A stretch of DNA of 36,881 nucleotides from Hyphomicrobiales bacterium (GTDB lineage: Bacteria > Pseudomonadota > Alphaproteobacteria > Rhizobiales > JAKSCL01), in the NCBI GenBank assembly GCA_022360615.1, contig JAKSCL010000149.1:1-36881 (forward strand). Reading direction: 5' to 3'. The position numbers and the translations under genes were made by a program. Shown here piece after piece: positions 1-7,763 of the stretch. Position 1 is the stretch's first letter. Every line of letters begins with the position of its first letter. The notes under the pieces were generated by a model. That model was not told the origin of the DNA. It saw only the letters and a program-made list of their open reading frames with translations, and ran no database searches.

Positions 1-8
1 CGGAAGAT

Positions 9-770
9 TTGCCTGAGAACAAGCGCATCTTTGTCATTGGCGGCAGCCGGGGCATCGGGAGAGCGATTGCAATCGCGCTCGCCGAAGACGGCTATGATGT
101 GACGATCACGAGCCGCGAGCCCGAGCGAGAAGCGCGCCAAGTCGTTGAAGAGATGCGGCTAAGCAAACCTGACGGAGCGTTCGGGGTCGAATGGCTCGAC
201 GTATCGGACGGCGGCGCCGTCGACCATTTTGCGTCTCAGATTGAAGCGGATGAGGGGCTTTACGGCCTCGTCTACAACGCTGGGCAGTCCTACGATCAGC
301 TTGCGGCGGCCGTCGATATCGCGCGCGCCGTTGAACTCATGCAGGTCAACTTTTTCGGTTTCATGCGGCTGGCCGGCGCGGCGTTGCGGCCGCTTGTGCG
401 CGCGAAAACCGGGCGTCTGGTCTCGATCGGCTCGGTCACATCGCTCTATGGCACGTCCGGCAATTCGACCTATGCGGCGACAAAGGGCGCCATGCTCGGC
501 TATGTGCGTTCGCTCGCCGTTGAAGTCGCGCGCAAAGGCGTGACCGTGAACTACATCGCGCCGGGCTTTGTGAACACGAAACTGCTTGAGCCCTATCAGG
601 CCTATATGGACATCCTTGAAAGCCAGATTCCGTCCGGGCGCATTGCCGAGCCGGAAGAGGTTGCGAATCTGGTGCGCTTTGTGGTTTCTCCCGGCTCACG
701 CTACATGACGGGATCGATCCTCACCGTCGACGGCGGTCTCTCGGCGAACCTTATCTCAAGGCGCCGCTGA
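9..770 (+). CDS. SDR-family 3-oxoacyl-ACP reductase (FabG-like), possibly 5'-partial
   Basis: A short-chain dehydrogenase/reductase of about 253 aa, probably reducing a 3-oxoacyl-ACP with NAD(P)H in the cytosol. The dinucleotide-binding GGSRGIG lies at residues 11-17, the NAG motif near 90-92, and the catalytic Ser142, Tyr155 and Lys159 (YAATK) are all present. The frame opens with a TTG at base 9, but the reading frame is open to the window edge and there is no well-spaced ribosome site, so the true start may lie upstream. The dehydrogenase and lipid A acyltransferase that follow suggest it serves very-long-chain fatty acid elongation for lipid A, as in the acpXL-lpxXL clusters of Rhizobiales. 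A general FabG paralogue is the alternative. Family is sure; pathway is inferred from neighbours. Confidence 0.85.
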   Translation: MPENKRIFVIGGSRGIGRAIAIALAEDGYDVTITSREPEREARQVVEEMRLSKPDGAFGVEWLDVSDGGAVDHFASQIEADEGLYGLVYNAGQSYDQLAAAVDIARAVELMQVNFFGFMRLAGAALRPLVRAKTGRLVSIGSVTSLYGTSGNSTYAATKGAMLGYVRSLAVEVARKGVTVNYIAPGFVNTKLLEPYQAYMDILESQIPSGRIAEPEEVANLVRFVVSPGSRYMTGSILTVDGGLSANLISRRR

Positions 771-801
771 TCATTCAAAACCGAAAACAAAAAGGCATTT
801 C

Positions 802-1827
802 ATGCGCGCGCTTCAGCTTGTCAGCGACAAACAGCTCGAAATCGTTGACATGGCCGATCCCGAACCGCCGGGTGAGGGCGAAGTCCAGGTGGCGATCAAG
901 GCGCTTGCGCTCAACCATATCGATGTCTGGGGCTGGCGCGGCATGGCCTTTGCCAAGCGAAAGCTGCCGATTGTGGTGGGCGCGGAAGCCGCCGGCGAGG
1001 TTGTGGCCGTGGGGCCGGGCGTCAAGGCGCTAAAGGTTGGCGATCATGTGGCCCTTTACGGGGCCGAGACCTGCGGGGAATGCCCGGCCTGCAAAGAGGG
1101 CCGCGACAATCTCTGCGAGAATGTGGGCGGTATCCACGGCTTTCATCTCGACGGTTTTGCGCGCGAGCGCGTGAACATGAAGGAGCGCCTGTGCGTCCGT
1201 GTGCCCGATGGCGTCGATATCAAGGACGCCGCCTGCGCGCCGATCACCTTCGGCACGGTCGAGCACATGCTCTTCGACAATGCGCAGTTGAAGCCGGGCG
1301 AGACCGTCCTCATCCAAGCGGGCGGCAGCGGCATCGGCACGGCGGCGATCCGCCTGTCGAAGGCGCTCGGCGTCCATGTCATCACCACGGTCGGGAGCGA
1401 GGAGAAGGCGGAAAAAGCCGCAGCGCTCGGCGCCGATGATGTGATCAATTACCGCGAGGAGCGCTTCGAGGGGCGGGTGCGCAAGCTCACCAAGAAAAAG
1501 GGCGTCGATGTCGTCTTCGAGCACACCGGCGTCGACACATGGCAGGGCAGTCTTTTGTGCATGAAGCCCGGCGGGCGGCTTGTCACCTGCGGGTCGACGA
1601 CCGGCATCATGGCCGAGATGAACCTCATGCAGCTCTTCCAGCGCCAATACCGCATCTTCGGCAGTTTCGGCTGCCGGATCGAGAACCTCGCGAGCGGCTT
1701 GAAGAAGATGGCCGACGGCGTTGCGCGGCCCGTGATCGACACGGTGATCACCATGGACCAGATCGGCGAGGGCCTCGACCGCCTGGAAAGCCGCCGGGTC
1801 TTCGGCAAGATCGTCATGATGATCTGA
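802..1827 (+). CDS. Medium-chain dehydrogenase/reductase of the VLCFA lipid A cluster
   Basis: A 341-aa MDR-superfamily oxidoreductase (GroES-like N-terminal domain, Rossmann domain from about residue 155 with GGSGIGTAA). The structural zinc lobe is intact with Cys91, Cys94, Cys97 and Cys105. The catalytic zinc site is not: the usual Cys-His-Thr/Asp stretch reads NHID at 38-41 and the GHE motif reads GAE at 60-62. This suggests a reductase acting on a C=C bond rather than a zinc alcohol dehydrogenase. Rhizobial lipid A clusters carry an MDR gene just before lpxXL, so a role in reducing the growing very-long acyl chain is likely. ATG start with AAAGG six bases upstream; 31 bp after the SDR and 21 bp before the acyltransferase, so one operon. 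Substrate is inferred. Confidence 0.85.
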   Translation: MRALQLVSDKQLEIVDMADPEPPGEGEVQVAIKALALNHIDVWGWRGMAFAKRKLPIVVGAEAAGEVVAVGPGVKALKVGDHVALYGAETCGECPACKEGRDNLCENVGGIHGFHLDGFARERVNMKERLCVRVPDGVDIKDAACAPITFGTVEHMLFDNAQLKPGETVLIQAGGSGIGTAAIRLSKALGVHVITTVGSEEKAEKAAALGADDVINYREERFEGRVRKLTKKKGVDVVFEHTGVDTWQGSLLCMKPGGRLVTCGSTTGIMAEMNLMQLFQRQYRIFGSFGCRIENLASGLKKMADGVARPVIDTVITMDQIGEGLDRLESRRVFGKIVMMI

Positions 1828-1848
1828 CGGCGCTCGGGAGGTTCGTCC

Positions 1849-2763
1849 GTGGCGAGAAAGACGCCGCTTCCGCGCTGGCTTCTGAGTGTTGCCGATTGGA
1901 TCTATGCGCAGATCGTTCTGACGCTTTTGCGCGCGATCCGGCTTTTGCCCACCCGCTTTGCCGTCAATGCGGGTGGCGCGCTTGCGCGCACGCTTGGGCC
2001 GGTTTTCCCGGTCAGCCGGGTCGGGCTCGACAATATAAGGAGGGCCTTTCCTGAGAAATCCGAAGCCGAATGCCGCCGGATCCTGAAAGGCGTGTGGGAC
2101 AATCTCGGACGGACCGCCGTTGAGTACGCTTTTCTAGACCGGATTTTCGATTTCGATTTCGAGAACCCCGATGCCGGCCATTTCGACGTCGATGGCATCG
2201 ACCTTTTCCTTGAAATCGCAAACAGCGGCCGGCCCTCGATCATCGTTACGGGGCACACCGGGAATTGGGAACTGCTGCCCGTTTGCGCGGCCACATACGG
2301 GCTTCAGATCACGGTTTTGTTCCGCCCGCCCAACAATGCTTTTCTGGCGGACAAGCTCGATGAGGTGCGTGGCGCGGTGATGGGCGGGCTTGTGCCCTCG
2401 CGCAAAGGCGCGCTTGTCGCGCTCAACGGCGTCATGGAGAAGGGCGGTCATGTGGGGCTCCTCGTCGACCAGCATTTCTCAAGAGGCAAACCGATCACCT
2501 TCTTCGGCCGCACGGCGCGCGCCAACCCCTCTTTCGCGAAGCTTGCGCGCAACCATGAAGCGAATGTCTATGCCGCGCGCTCGATCCGATTGCCCGAGGG
2601 GCGCTTCCGTCTGGAACTGATGGGACCGCTTGAGCTTGAGCGGGATGAAAGCGGGAAAATCGCCATCGAACCCGCCATGCAGACGGTTGCGAACCTGATT
2701 GAGGGCTGGGTGCGCGAATATCCCGAGCAATGGCTTTGGCTGCACCGGCGCTGGCGCGGGTGA
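1849..2763 (+). CDS. lpxXL: Lipid A very-long-chain acyltransferase, LpxXL type
   Basis: A 304-aa member of the LpxL/HtrB lysophospholipid acyltransferase family, which adds a secondary acyl chain to lipid A precursor at the cytoplasmic face of the inner membrane. A hydrophobic N-terminal stretch (residues 10-35) would anchor it. The HX4E catalytic motif is HTGNWE, His136 and Glu141, followed by the conserved ALNG and LVDQHFSRG regions. The start is GTG at 1849, chosen for the GGGAGG ribosome site seven bases upstream. The preceding MDR and SDR genes point to the VLCFA-specific enzyme LpxXL rather than a lauroyl transferase, but the sequence alone does not settle the acyl donor. Its stop lies only 6 bp from the stop of the convergent ligase gene. 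Confidence 0.82.
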   Translation: MARKTPLPRWLLSVADWIYAQIVLTLLRAIRLLPTRFAVNAGGALARTLGPVFPVSRVGLDNIRRAFPEKSEAECRRILKGVWDNLGRTAVEYAFLDRIFDFDFENPDAGHFDVDGIDLFLEIANSGRPSIIVTGHTGNWELLPVCAATYGLQITVLFRPPNNAFLADKLDEVRGAVMGGLVPSRKGALVALNGVMEKGGHVGLLVDQHFSRGKPITFFGRTARANPSFAKLARNHEANVYAARSIRLPEGRFRLELMGPLELERDESGKIAIEPAMQTVANLIEGWVREYPEQWLWLHRRWRG

Positions 2764-2769
2764 GGGGGA

Positions 2770-4266
2770 TCACCCAGCGGTTTGGCCGCGGGCCATGCGG
2801 CTCAGGGCCTTGCGGTCTACCTTGCCGACCCGGTTCGTCGGCAGTTTTTCCACGACGAAGATATCGCGCAAGCGATGCGACGGGCTGAGCGCCGCCGCGA
2901 TTACGTCGTTCGCTTCGTCCAGTTCGATCCGTGAGCCCCCTTCCAACTCGACGAATGCGACCGGAACCTCGCCGAGATCCTCGTCTTCGAGGCCGCAAAC
3001 GCAGGCCGCGCCAACCGATTGATGGCGCAGCAAGGCTTCTTCGATCCGGCCGGGCGAAAGGTTTTCTCCACCGCGAATGATGATCTCCTTCAGACGTCCC
3101 GTCAGGAACAGATAACCGTCCGGATCGAGATAGCCGCAGTCTCCGGTGCGGAACCATTTGTCGCGCTGAAAGGGCGGCTGCCCGGCAAATCCCAAGGCAA
3201 CGCTTTTGCCCCTCATGCTGACCTCGCCGGCCTCGCCACCGGTGACGGGACGGTCGCTGTCGACCGCAAGAATGGCAAGCTCCTGTCCCGGCAGCACCCG
3301 TCCGACCGAACCGAGCTTGCGTGCGCCGGGGCTGTTCGCCGTGTTCGTGCAGGTGGTCTCCGTCTGGCCGTAGGAAACGATCACTTCAACGCCGAAATGC
3401 GCCTCGATGCGCTTTTGCGTCTCCAGCGCCAGCGGGGCCGAGCCGCAGCGGATCATACGCAGCCGCGCGACCGCCTCCGCCGGAATGTCCGCCTGAAGAA
3501 GCCTCTGATACATCGTCGGCACACCGGTGATGACGGTGGGCTGGAACTGTACCATCTGGCTGACAAAGTCTTCAGTTGCGAAGCGGGACAGAAGCGTAAC
3601 GCGCGCGCCTTGCGCCAGAGGTGCCAGCAGCTGGTTGAGGATGCCGTTTGTGTGGCTGAACGGCATGACGTGCAAAAGGTGGTCGTTAGGGCCCAGAGGG
3701 GTGGCATGCGACAGACCGGCGGTATTGAGCGCGATATTGCCGTGGCTGATCCGGACCGCCTTGGGCAGGCCGCTGGATCCCGAGGTGAAAATGATCAGCG
3801 CTTCGTCATCCGGTTCCGCGCGGTACGCGGCGCCGTGCACAGCGCCGGGCGTATCGTTCCCCGTGTCCGCCCGGATTTCCAGGGTCAGCCCGGCGTCCCG
3901 CGCGATATCCCGGCCACGACCCGCATGGGTCATATCAACTATAAGATGACAGAAATCGGCGGCCGCCAGCTTGGATGCGGCTTCGGGCGCGGCCTCGCGG
4001 CGGCTTAGTACGGTGATCGGCAGTCCAGCCGCGATCCCAGCCAGAACATCGATCGCCAAACCCGCGCTGCGGTCCTGAAGCAGTGCGATCCGGTCCCCCG
4101 GCTTCAGCCCGGATGCGGCCATCTGTTCCGCGCGGGCGAGCACCGCGCGATGAAGCGCTGCGTAGCTGAGGACTTCGCCATCGGCGGAAAGGGCGGTTCT
4201 CGATGCTTGTTCCGGCGTTTCGGCCCGCGCGCGAAAGGCATCGGCAAACAGTCCATGGACAGTCAT
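2770..4266 (-). CDS. AMP-forming acyl-CoA ligase
   Basis: A 498-aa ANL-superfamily adenylate-forming enzyme that activates a carboxylic acid with ATP and CoA. Visible motifs: P-loop TSGSSGLPK (161-169), the SYGQTETT acid-binding motif, TGDCGYLDPDGYL with the hinge region, RGGENLSPGRIEE, and the C-terminal catalytic Lys482 in NRVGK. The ORF track begins at 4740, but the family N-terminus starts at the internal ATG at 4266, where ATGA overlaps the stop of the upstream beta-subunit gene. It is the last gene of the five-gene minus-strand operon and would supply the CoA ester that the other enzymes process. The acid is unknown; the sequence looks more like a 4-coumarate/oxalate-type ligase than a long-chain FadD, though this is a weak impression. 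Confidence 0.88.
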   Translation of the reverse strand: MTVHGLFADAFRARAETPEQASRTALSADGEVLSYAALHRAVLARAEQMAASGLKPGDRIALLQDRSAGLAIDVLAGIAAGLPITVLSRREAAPEAASKLAAADFCHLIVDMTHAGRGRDIARDAGLTLEIRADTGNDTPGAVHGAAYRAEPDDEALIIFTSGSSGLPKAVRISHGNIALNTAGLSHATPLGPNDHLLHVMPFSHTNGILNQLLAPLAQGARVTLLSRFATEDFVSQMVQFQPTVITGVPTMYQRLLQADIPAEAVARLRMIRCGSAPLALETQKRIEAHFGVEVIVSYGQTETTCTNTANSPGARKLGSVGRVLPGQELAILAVDSDRPVTGGEAGEVSMRGKSVALGFAGQPPFQRDKWFRTGDCGYLDPDGYLFLTGRLKEIIIRGGENLSPGRIEEALLRHQSVGAACVCGLEDEDLGEVPVAFVELEGGSRIELDEANDVIAAALSPSHRLRDIFVVEKLPTNRVGKVDRKALSRMARGQTAG

Positions 4267-5012
4267 GCAACAGCTTCCGGAAGGGTAATAGCCGCGTCCC
4301 GCTCGAACCGGCCGTCCGGATCGAGCGAACGCAGGGCCGAGAGCTCCGCTTCTGTCGGCGGCGGCGTCGGCACGGCCCCGCTGGCGTCGAAGGTGAAACC
4401 GGTGGCTTTCTGTATCTCGGCAATCGTCACCGCCGGGTTGTGGCTTTGGAGCGCGAGACGCCCATCGCGTTTGTCGAAGACGGCCATCGGCGTCACGACA
4501 TTCTGGAGATTCCCTTTCGCCGTCTGAAAGAACAGCTCGTTCACAAGGGTGCGGGGCGAGTGCTCCGTCCGCCAGGTCGCGGCGCGGCGCAGGGTCGGCA
4601 TCATCACAGCCGAACCGCCGCCGCCCGGCAGCCGCACCTTGGGCGCATGCCAGTCGCCAATCACCGAATTGTTGGTGGCTCCGGTGGCATCGATCTGCGA
4701 CGCGCCAAGAAAACACAAATCCATGCCGCCGCGCGTGCAAAGGTCATAAAAATCCTCATTCGCAAAGACGGCCGCCGATCCATGCATGAGGGCGGGATCA
4801 CCGCTCGACAAAGGGATGGCCCCCGCCGGTTCGGCGTCGACGCCGCCCGCGACATTGAGCCAGGTAAAATCGAAATCATAAGCCCGCTTGGCCAGCAGGC
4901 AGGCCAGCATCGGCAATGTCGAATTGACGCCGGAGAACGTCACTTCATCCGGGCGGATGAGGCGGGCGAGATTGATGACGACATGGGAAAAGGGGGTAAA
5001 GCTGGCGGACAT
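4263..5012 (-). CDS. CoA-transferase family I beta subunit-like protein (GctB/IpdB-like), catalytic Glu missing
   Basis: A 249-aa COG2057-type beta subunit. It keeps the fold markers of glutaconate CoA-transferase GctB: an SxGDP stretch, FLGASQID around residue 100, NNSVIGD and PKVRLPGGGG. The segment that carries the thioester-forming glutamate in GctB (ESG, then D five residues on) reads VAGGVD here, so Val54 stands where the glutamate should be. True CoA-transferase activity is therefore doubtful. IpdB of the steroid C/D-ring pathway also lacks this residue and acts with IpdA as a ring-opening hydrolase, but the rest of this protein looks closer to GctB. The ATG at 5012 matches the family N-terminus; the ORF-track start at 5165 would add 51 unrelated residues. 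It follows the alpha gene by 11 bp and overlaps the ligase start by ATGA. Confidence 0.85.
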   Translation of the reverse strand: MSASFTPFSHVVINLARLIRPDEVTFSGVNSTLPMLACLLAKRAYDFDFTWLNVAGGVDAEPAGAIPLSSGDPALMHGSAAVFANEDFYDLCTRGGMDLCFLGASQIDATGATNNSVIGDWHAPKVRLPGGGGSAVMMPTLRRAATWRTEHSPRTLVNELFFQTAKGNLQNVVTPMAVFDKRDGRLALQSHNPAVTIAEIQKATGFTFDASGAVPTPPPTEAELSALRSLDPDGRFERDAAITLPEAVA

Positions 5013-5023
5013 GGCCGGGTTCC

Positions 5024-5836
5024 CTAACCCTGGGCTTCCGGCGCGCGGGACATATGCCGTTCGATCCCGGCTCCGGGCTCGTCCACATAATCCTGCACTT
5101 CGGCATAGTTTACCGGGTATTCGGGCTCCAGCGAGCCGGGCCAGGCGCCTTGCCGCACCTCGCACGCCGCTTTCACCATGAAGCCCGGCACCAGTGTCAG
5201 TTCGGGTTGTTCGCGGAACCGGTCCGTCTCCACCAGCTTTTCGCCGGTCACGAACAGCGTTTTGGCGGCGCGGGTCATCACCCGGTCCCAGTGCGGCGAT
5301 CCGTAAACCCGTGCATTCCCCGCCGCGTCGATCTCATGGGCATGGATCACCGCGAAATCGGGGCGTATGGCCGGGATCAGATAGGTTTCTTCATTGCTGC
5401 CATAAGGATCGGCCATTTTCTTCCAGCCGTTGATTTTGGCAATCTGGCTGCCGTGAACGCCGCCGACCGGCTGGAAGGGGACGCCTGCGCTTCCGGCCCG
5501 CAAACCGGCGACAAGCGTCATGCAGGCATGCTCCTCAAGCTCGACCCGGCCGCTTTCGACAGCTTTCCGGTAAGCGCCCGCCAGACCGAAATTTCCCTCC
5601 ATCGCAACAATGCCAGCGCGCACGCGCCGCACCGCACCGGCGCGGCAAAGGATGTCGATATCGTATCCTGGGGAAGCCTTGATGATCTCAAGATCGCGCT
5701 TGTCCTGGCGGATCAACTCCCGGCAAAAGGCGAATGGGCCGCGATGCAGGAAGCTGCCGCCGAGCCCGATGGAGGCGCCGTCCGGGATCTGCGCGACCAT
5801 CTCAGCAAGGCTGATAAGTTTGGATTTCGCGCTCAT
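5024..5836 (-). CDS. CoA-transferase family I alpha subunit-like protein (GctA/IpdA-like)
   Basis: A 270-aa COG1788-type alpha subunit. It shows the N-terminal glycine-rich CoA-binding part (GASIGLGGS, 20-28) followed by a PFAFCRELIRQ helix, and a conserved late region with PAIRPDFAVIHAHEIDAAGNA and the ELV-type helix after it. It would pair with the adjacent beta subunit to form an alpha/beta enzyme acting on a CoA thioester. As the beta partner lacks the nucleophilic glutamate, the complex may be a hydrolase or C-C-cleaving enzyme rather than a transferase. The ATG at 5836 overlaps the TGA of the crotonase gene (ATGA), showing translational coupling. The family is clear; GctA versus IpdA identity cannot be decided by eye. 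Confidence 0.87.
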   Translation of the reverse strand: MSAKSKLISLAEMVAQIPDGASIGLGGSFLHRGPFAFCRELIRQDKRDLEIIKASPGYDIDILCRAGAVRRVRAGIVAMEGNFGLAGAYRKAVESGRVELEEHACMTLVAGLRAGSAGVPFQPVGGVHGSQIAKINGWKKMADPYGSNEETYLIPAIRPDFAVIHAHEIDAAGNARVYGSPHWDRVMTRAAKTLFVTGEKLVETDRFREQPELTLVPGFMVKAACEVRQGAWPGSLEPEYPVNYAEVQDYVDEPGAGIERHMSRAPEAQG

Positions 5837-6600
5837 GCCGTCTCCCTTTTTTGGTTTGCGGCATCGGCGCGCATGCCTGATTGCGCGGCTGCATAGGCGG
5901 CGATTCTATCGCGAAGGCCTGGGCGGCTTGCCGAGCGCACCAGCGCCTCGATATCGGCGGCCCCGTCCGCCCGCACCGCCGTCACCCCAAGGTTCGCCGC
6001 CACATGAGGCTCAAGCTTCGCGACCGATTCCGTCCAATCCGCGCTGAATGACGTGAGGCCCCCTTCAGCGGCAACCGCATCCACGAGGCCGCAATCAAGG
6101 GCCGTTGCAGCCGGAATGGGCCGCCCGGCGGCAAGCAGGCGCTCAGCCGGACCCGGCCCGATCCGCAGGCCGAGCCGGTTGGTGCCAAGGAAAACCCCGA
6201 ATCCGAGGCCGGGAAACGCCATTTTGCCGCCTTGCGTCAAAACGCGGGTCTGGCAGGCGACAAGAATATCGGCGCCCGCGCCAAACGCCGCCTTTTGCGC
6301 AAGCCCCAACGTGCGGCAGGGCAGCGACCACAGGCGCTGCAACATCAGTTCGATCCGCAACAGCAAGTGCAGCATATCGCCGTCGCTTTTGCGGTCCAAA
6401 TCCGTCAGGTCGAGGCCCGCGCAAAAGACGGGGCCTGCTCCAGCCACGATCAGGCCGCGGGGCCTGGCCTGCTCCACCTCGCCGAGGGCATCCATCATCG
6501 CTTCGACCAAAACGGGCGAGAGCGCATTACGGGTGTCTGGGCGGTTCAAGGTCAGCCGCATCGCGGCGCCTTCCCGGATCAGGAGCACCGCATCGCTCAT
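5833..6600 (-). CDS. Crotonase (enoyl-CoA hydratase/isomerase) family protein with both classic Glu residues replaced
   Basis: A 255-aa crotonase. The oxyanion-hole elements are present: FCAGLDLTD at 59-67 and FGAGAD at 106-111. In enoyl-CoA hydratase the two catalytic glutamates lie 20 residues apart (Glu144 and Glu164 of the rat enzyme); the matching positions here are Asp111 and Gly131. So the fold and thioester stabilisation remain, but simple hydration is unlikely. Other crotonases do isomerisation, hydrolysis, dehalogenation or C-C bond cleavage with different residues. It sits second in the operon with four-base ATGA overlaps on both sides, so it is made with the type III CoA-transferase and the CoA-transferase-like alpha subunit. 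EchA20 of the steroid pathway is a positional analogue, but it is not an obvious sequence match. Confidence 0.85.
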   Translation of the reverse strand: MSDAVLLIREGAAMRLTLNRPDTRNALSPVLVEAMMDALGEVEQARPRGLIVAGAGPVFCAGLDLTDLDRKSDGDMLHLLLRIELMLQRLWSLPCRTLGLAQKAAFGAGADILVACQTRVLTQGGKMAFPGLGFGVFLGTNRLGLRIGPGPAERLLAAGRPIPAATALDCGLVDAVAAEGGLTSFSADWTESVAKLEPHVAANLGVTAVRADGAADIEALVRSASRPGLRDRIAAYAAAQSGMRADAANQKRETA

Positions 6601-7763
6601 GACGCATCGAGCTCCGCGAGGATTTCACTGCGATCCGCGTCAAGGCCAGGAGGGCCGCGCCTGATCGTGAAATCCTGCCCGGTCATGGCGACCGGTACGC
6701 CGAAGGTCCGGATGCCGGCACCGGAAGGCAATTGCGCCGGCTCGATCCATCCCATCGCCTCGACCTGGGGATCGTCCAGGACTTGCGCGTAATCGTTGAT
6801 CGGCGCACAGGGCACGCCGCCTTTAGCGAAGCGGTCGAGCCACACGGCGGCCGTCGCACCGGCAAAGCGCTCTTCGAGCAAGGGTTTGAGTTCCACCTGG
6901 TTTTTCGCCCTGTCCGCCGTCGTGACGAAGCGGGGGTCATCCCGCAGCGCCTCCAGGCCCGTGATCGCGCAAACGGTCGACCAGAGCCTGTCATTCCCGG
7001 CGGCGATGACGAAGTAGTCGTCGCTCGCGCGGTAGGCTTCATAGGGGGAATTGCGGGGATGCGCGGCGCCCAGCTTGCGCGGAGCGGCACCGTTGCCGAA
7101 ATACTCGCTGGTTTGAAGTGCGGCAATGCCGAGCGAGCAGCCCAGCATCGAAGCGTCGATATGACAGCCGGTTCCGCTTTCGCGCGCCACCATCAAAGCG
7201 GCAAGGATATTGTAAGCGCCATAAAGGCCGGTTGCGAAATCGGAAACCGGGACACCGCATTTCACCGGTTCCGCGCCCTCATGTCCGGTGACGCTCATGA
7301 TCCCGGAGAGGGCTTGCATCGTGACGTCGAAAGCGCCTTGCCGCGCCCGGGGGCCGGTCTGCCCGAAGGCGGAAATCGAGCAGTAAACGATAGCGGGATT
7401 CCAGGAGCGCGCCGCCGCATAGTCGATCTCAAGCCGTTCCATGACACCGGGCCTTGCATTTTCCACGACGGCATCTGCGGCAGTAATCAATTTCTTTGCG
7501 ATAGCCCAATCGGCTTTGTCCTTCAGGTCCAGCGCGATCGAGCGCTTGTTGCGGTTCAAGGACGCGAAGTTTTCGCTGTATCCGTCATTGAGCGGCGGCC
7601 AGGTCCGCATGGCGTCACCATTCGGCGGCTCGATCTTGATAACGTCGGCTCCCATATCGGCCAGCAGCATGCCGCAAAACGGCCCCGCCGCGATTTGACA
7701 GATTTCGATGACGCGCACACCGCTTAGAGGCAGTTTGCCGGTCCCGTTTTCCGGCTGGTTCAT
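6597..7763 (-). CDS. CaiB/BaiF family (type III) CoA-transferase
   Basis: A 388-aa type III CoA-transferase, moving CoA between acyl groups through an aspartyl intermediate, or an alpha-methylacyl-CoA racemase relative. The N-terminal LSGVRVIEICQIAAGPFCGMLLADMGADVIKIE block is classic for the family. The likely catalytic residue is Asp146 in QGAFDVTMQALSG. The internal ATG at 7763 is chosen over the 560-aa ORF start because the family begins there and because GGAGAAGGAAA precedes it; the extra 172 residues lie in non-coding DNA and the tRNA-Cys gene. First gene of the operon, so the promoter should lie in 7764-8200 on the minus strand. It may load the substrate with CoA in parallel with the AMP ligase. 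Confidence 0.9.
   Translation of the reverse strand: MNQPENGTGKLPLSGVRVIEICQIAAGPFCGMLLADMGADVIKIEPPNGDAMRTWPPLNDGYSENFASLNRNKRSIALDLKDKADWAIAKKLITAADAVVENARPGVMERLEIDYAAARSWNPAIVYCSISAFGQTGPRARQGAFDVTMQALSGIMSVTGHEGAEPVKCGVPVSDFATGLYGAYNILAALMVARESGTGCHIDASMLGCSLGIAALQTSEYFGNGAAPRKLGAAHPRNSPYEAYRASDDYFVIAAGNDRLWSTVCAITGLEALRDDPRFVTTADRAKNQVELKPLLEERFAGATAAVWLDRFAKGGVPCAPINDYAQVLDDPQVEAMGWIEPAQLPSGAGIRTFGVPVAMTGQDFTIRRGPPGLDADRSEILAELDAS

Noticed and set aside
2495-3157. 220-aa minus ORF and other frames at the convergent lpxXL/ligase end
   Set aside because: No family features; the two stop codons lie 6 bp apart with no room for a further gene.
3019-4008. 329-aa plus-strand ORF
   Set aside because: It is the antisense shadow of the acyl-CoA ligase, whose ANL motifs are unmistakable on the minus strand.
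4267-4740. N-terminal extension of the ligase ORF
   Set aside because: It overlaps the beta-subunit gene in another frame and has no ligase features; the ATGA junction at 4266 marks the real start.
6732-7727. 331-aa plus-strand ORF
   Set aside because: Shadow of the CaiB-type gene; long antisense frames are expected in GC-rich DNA.
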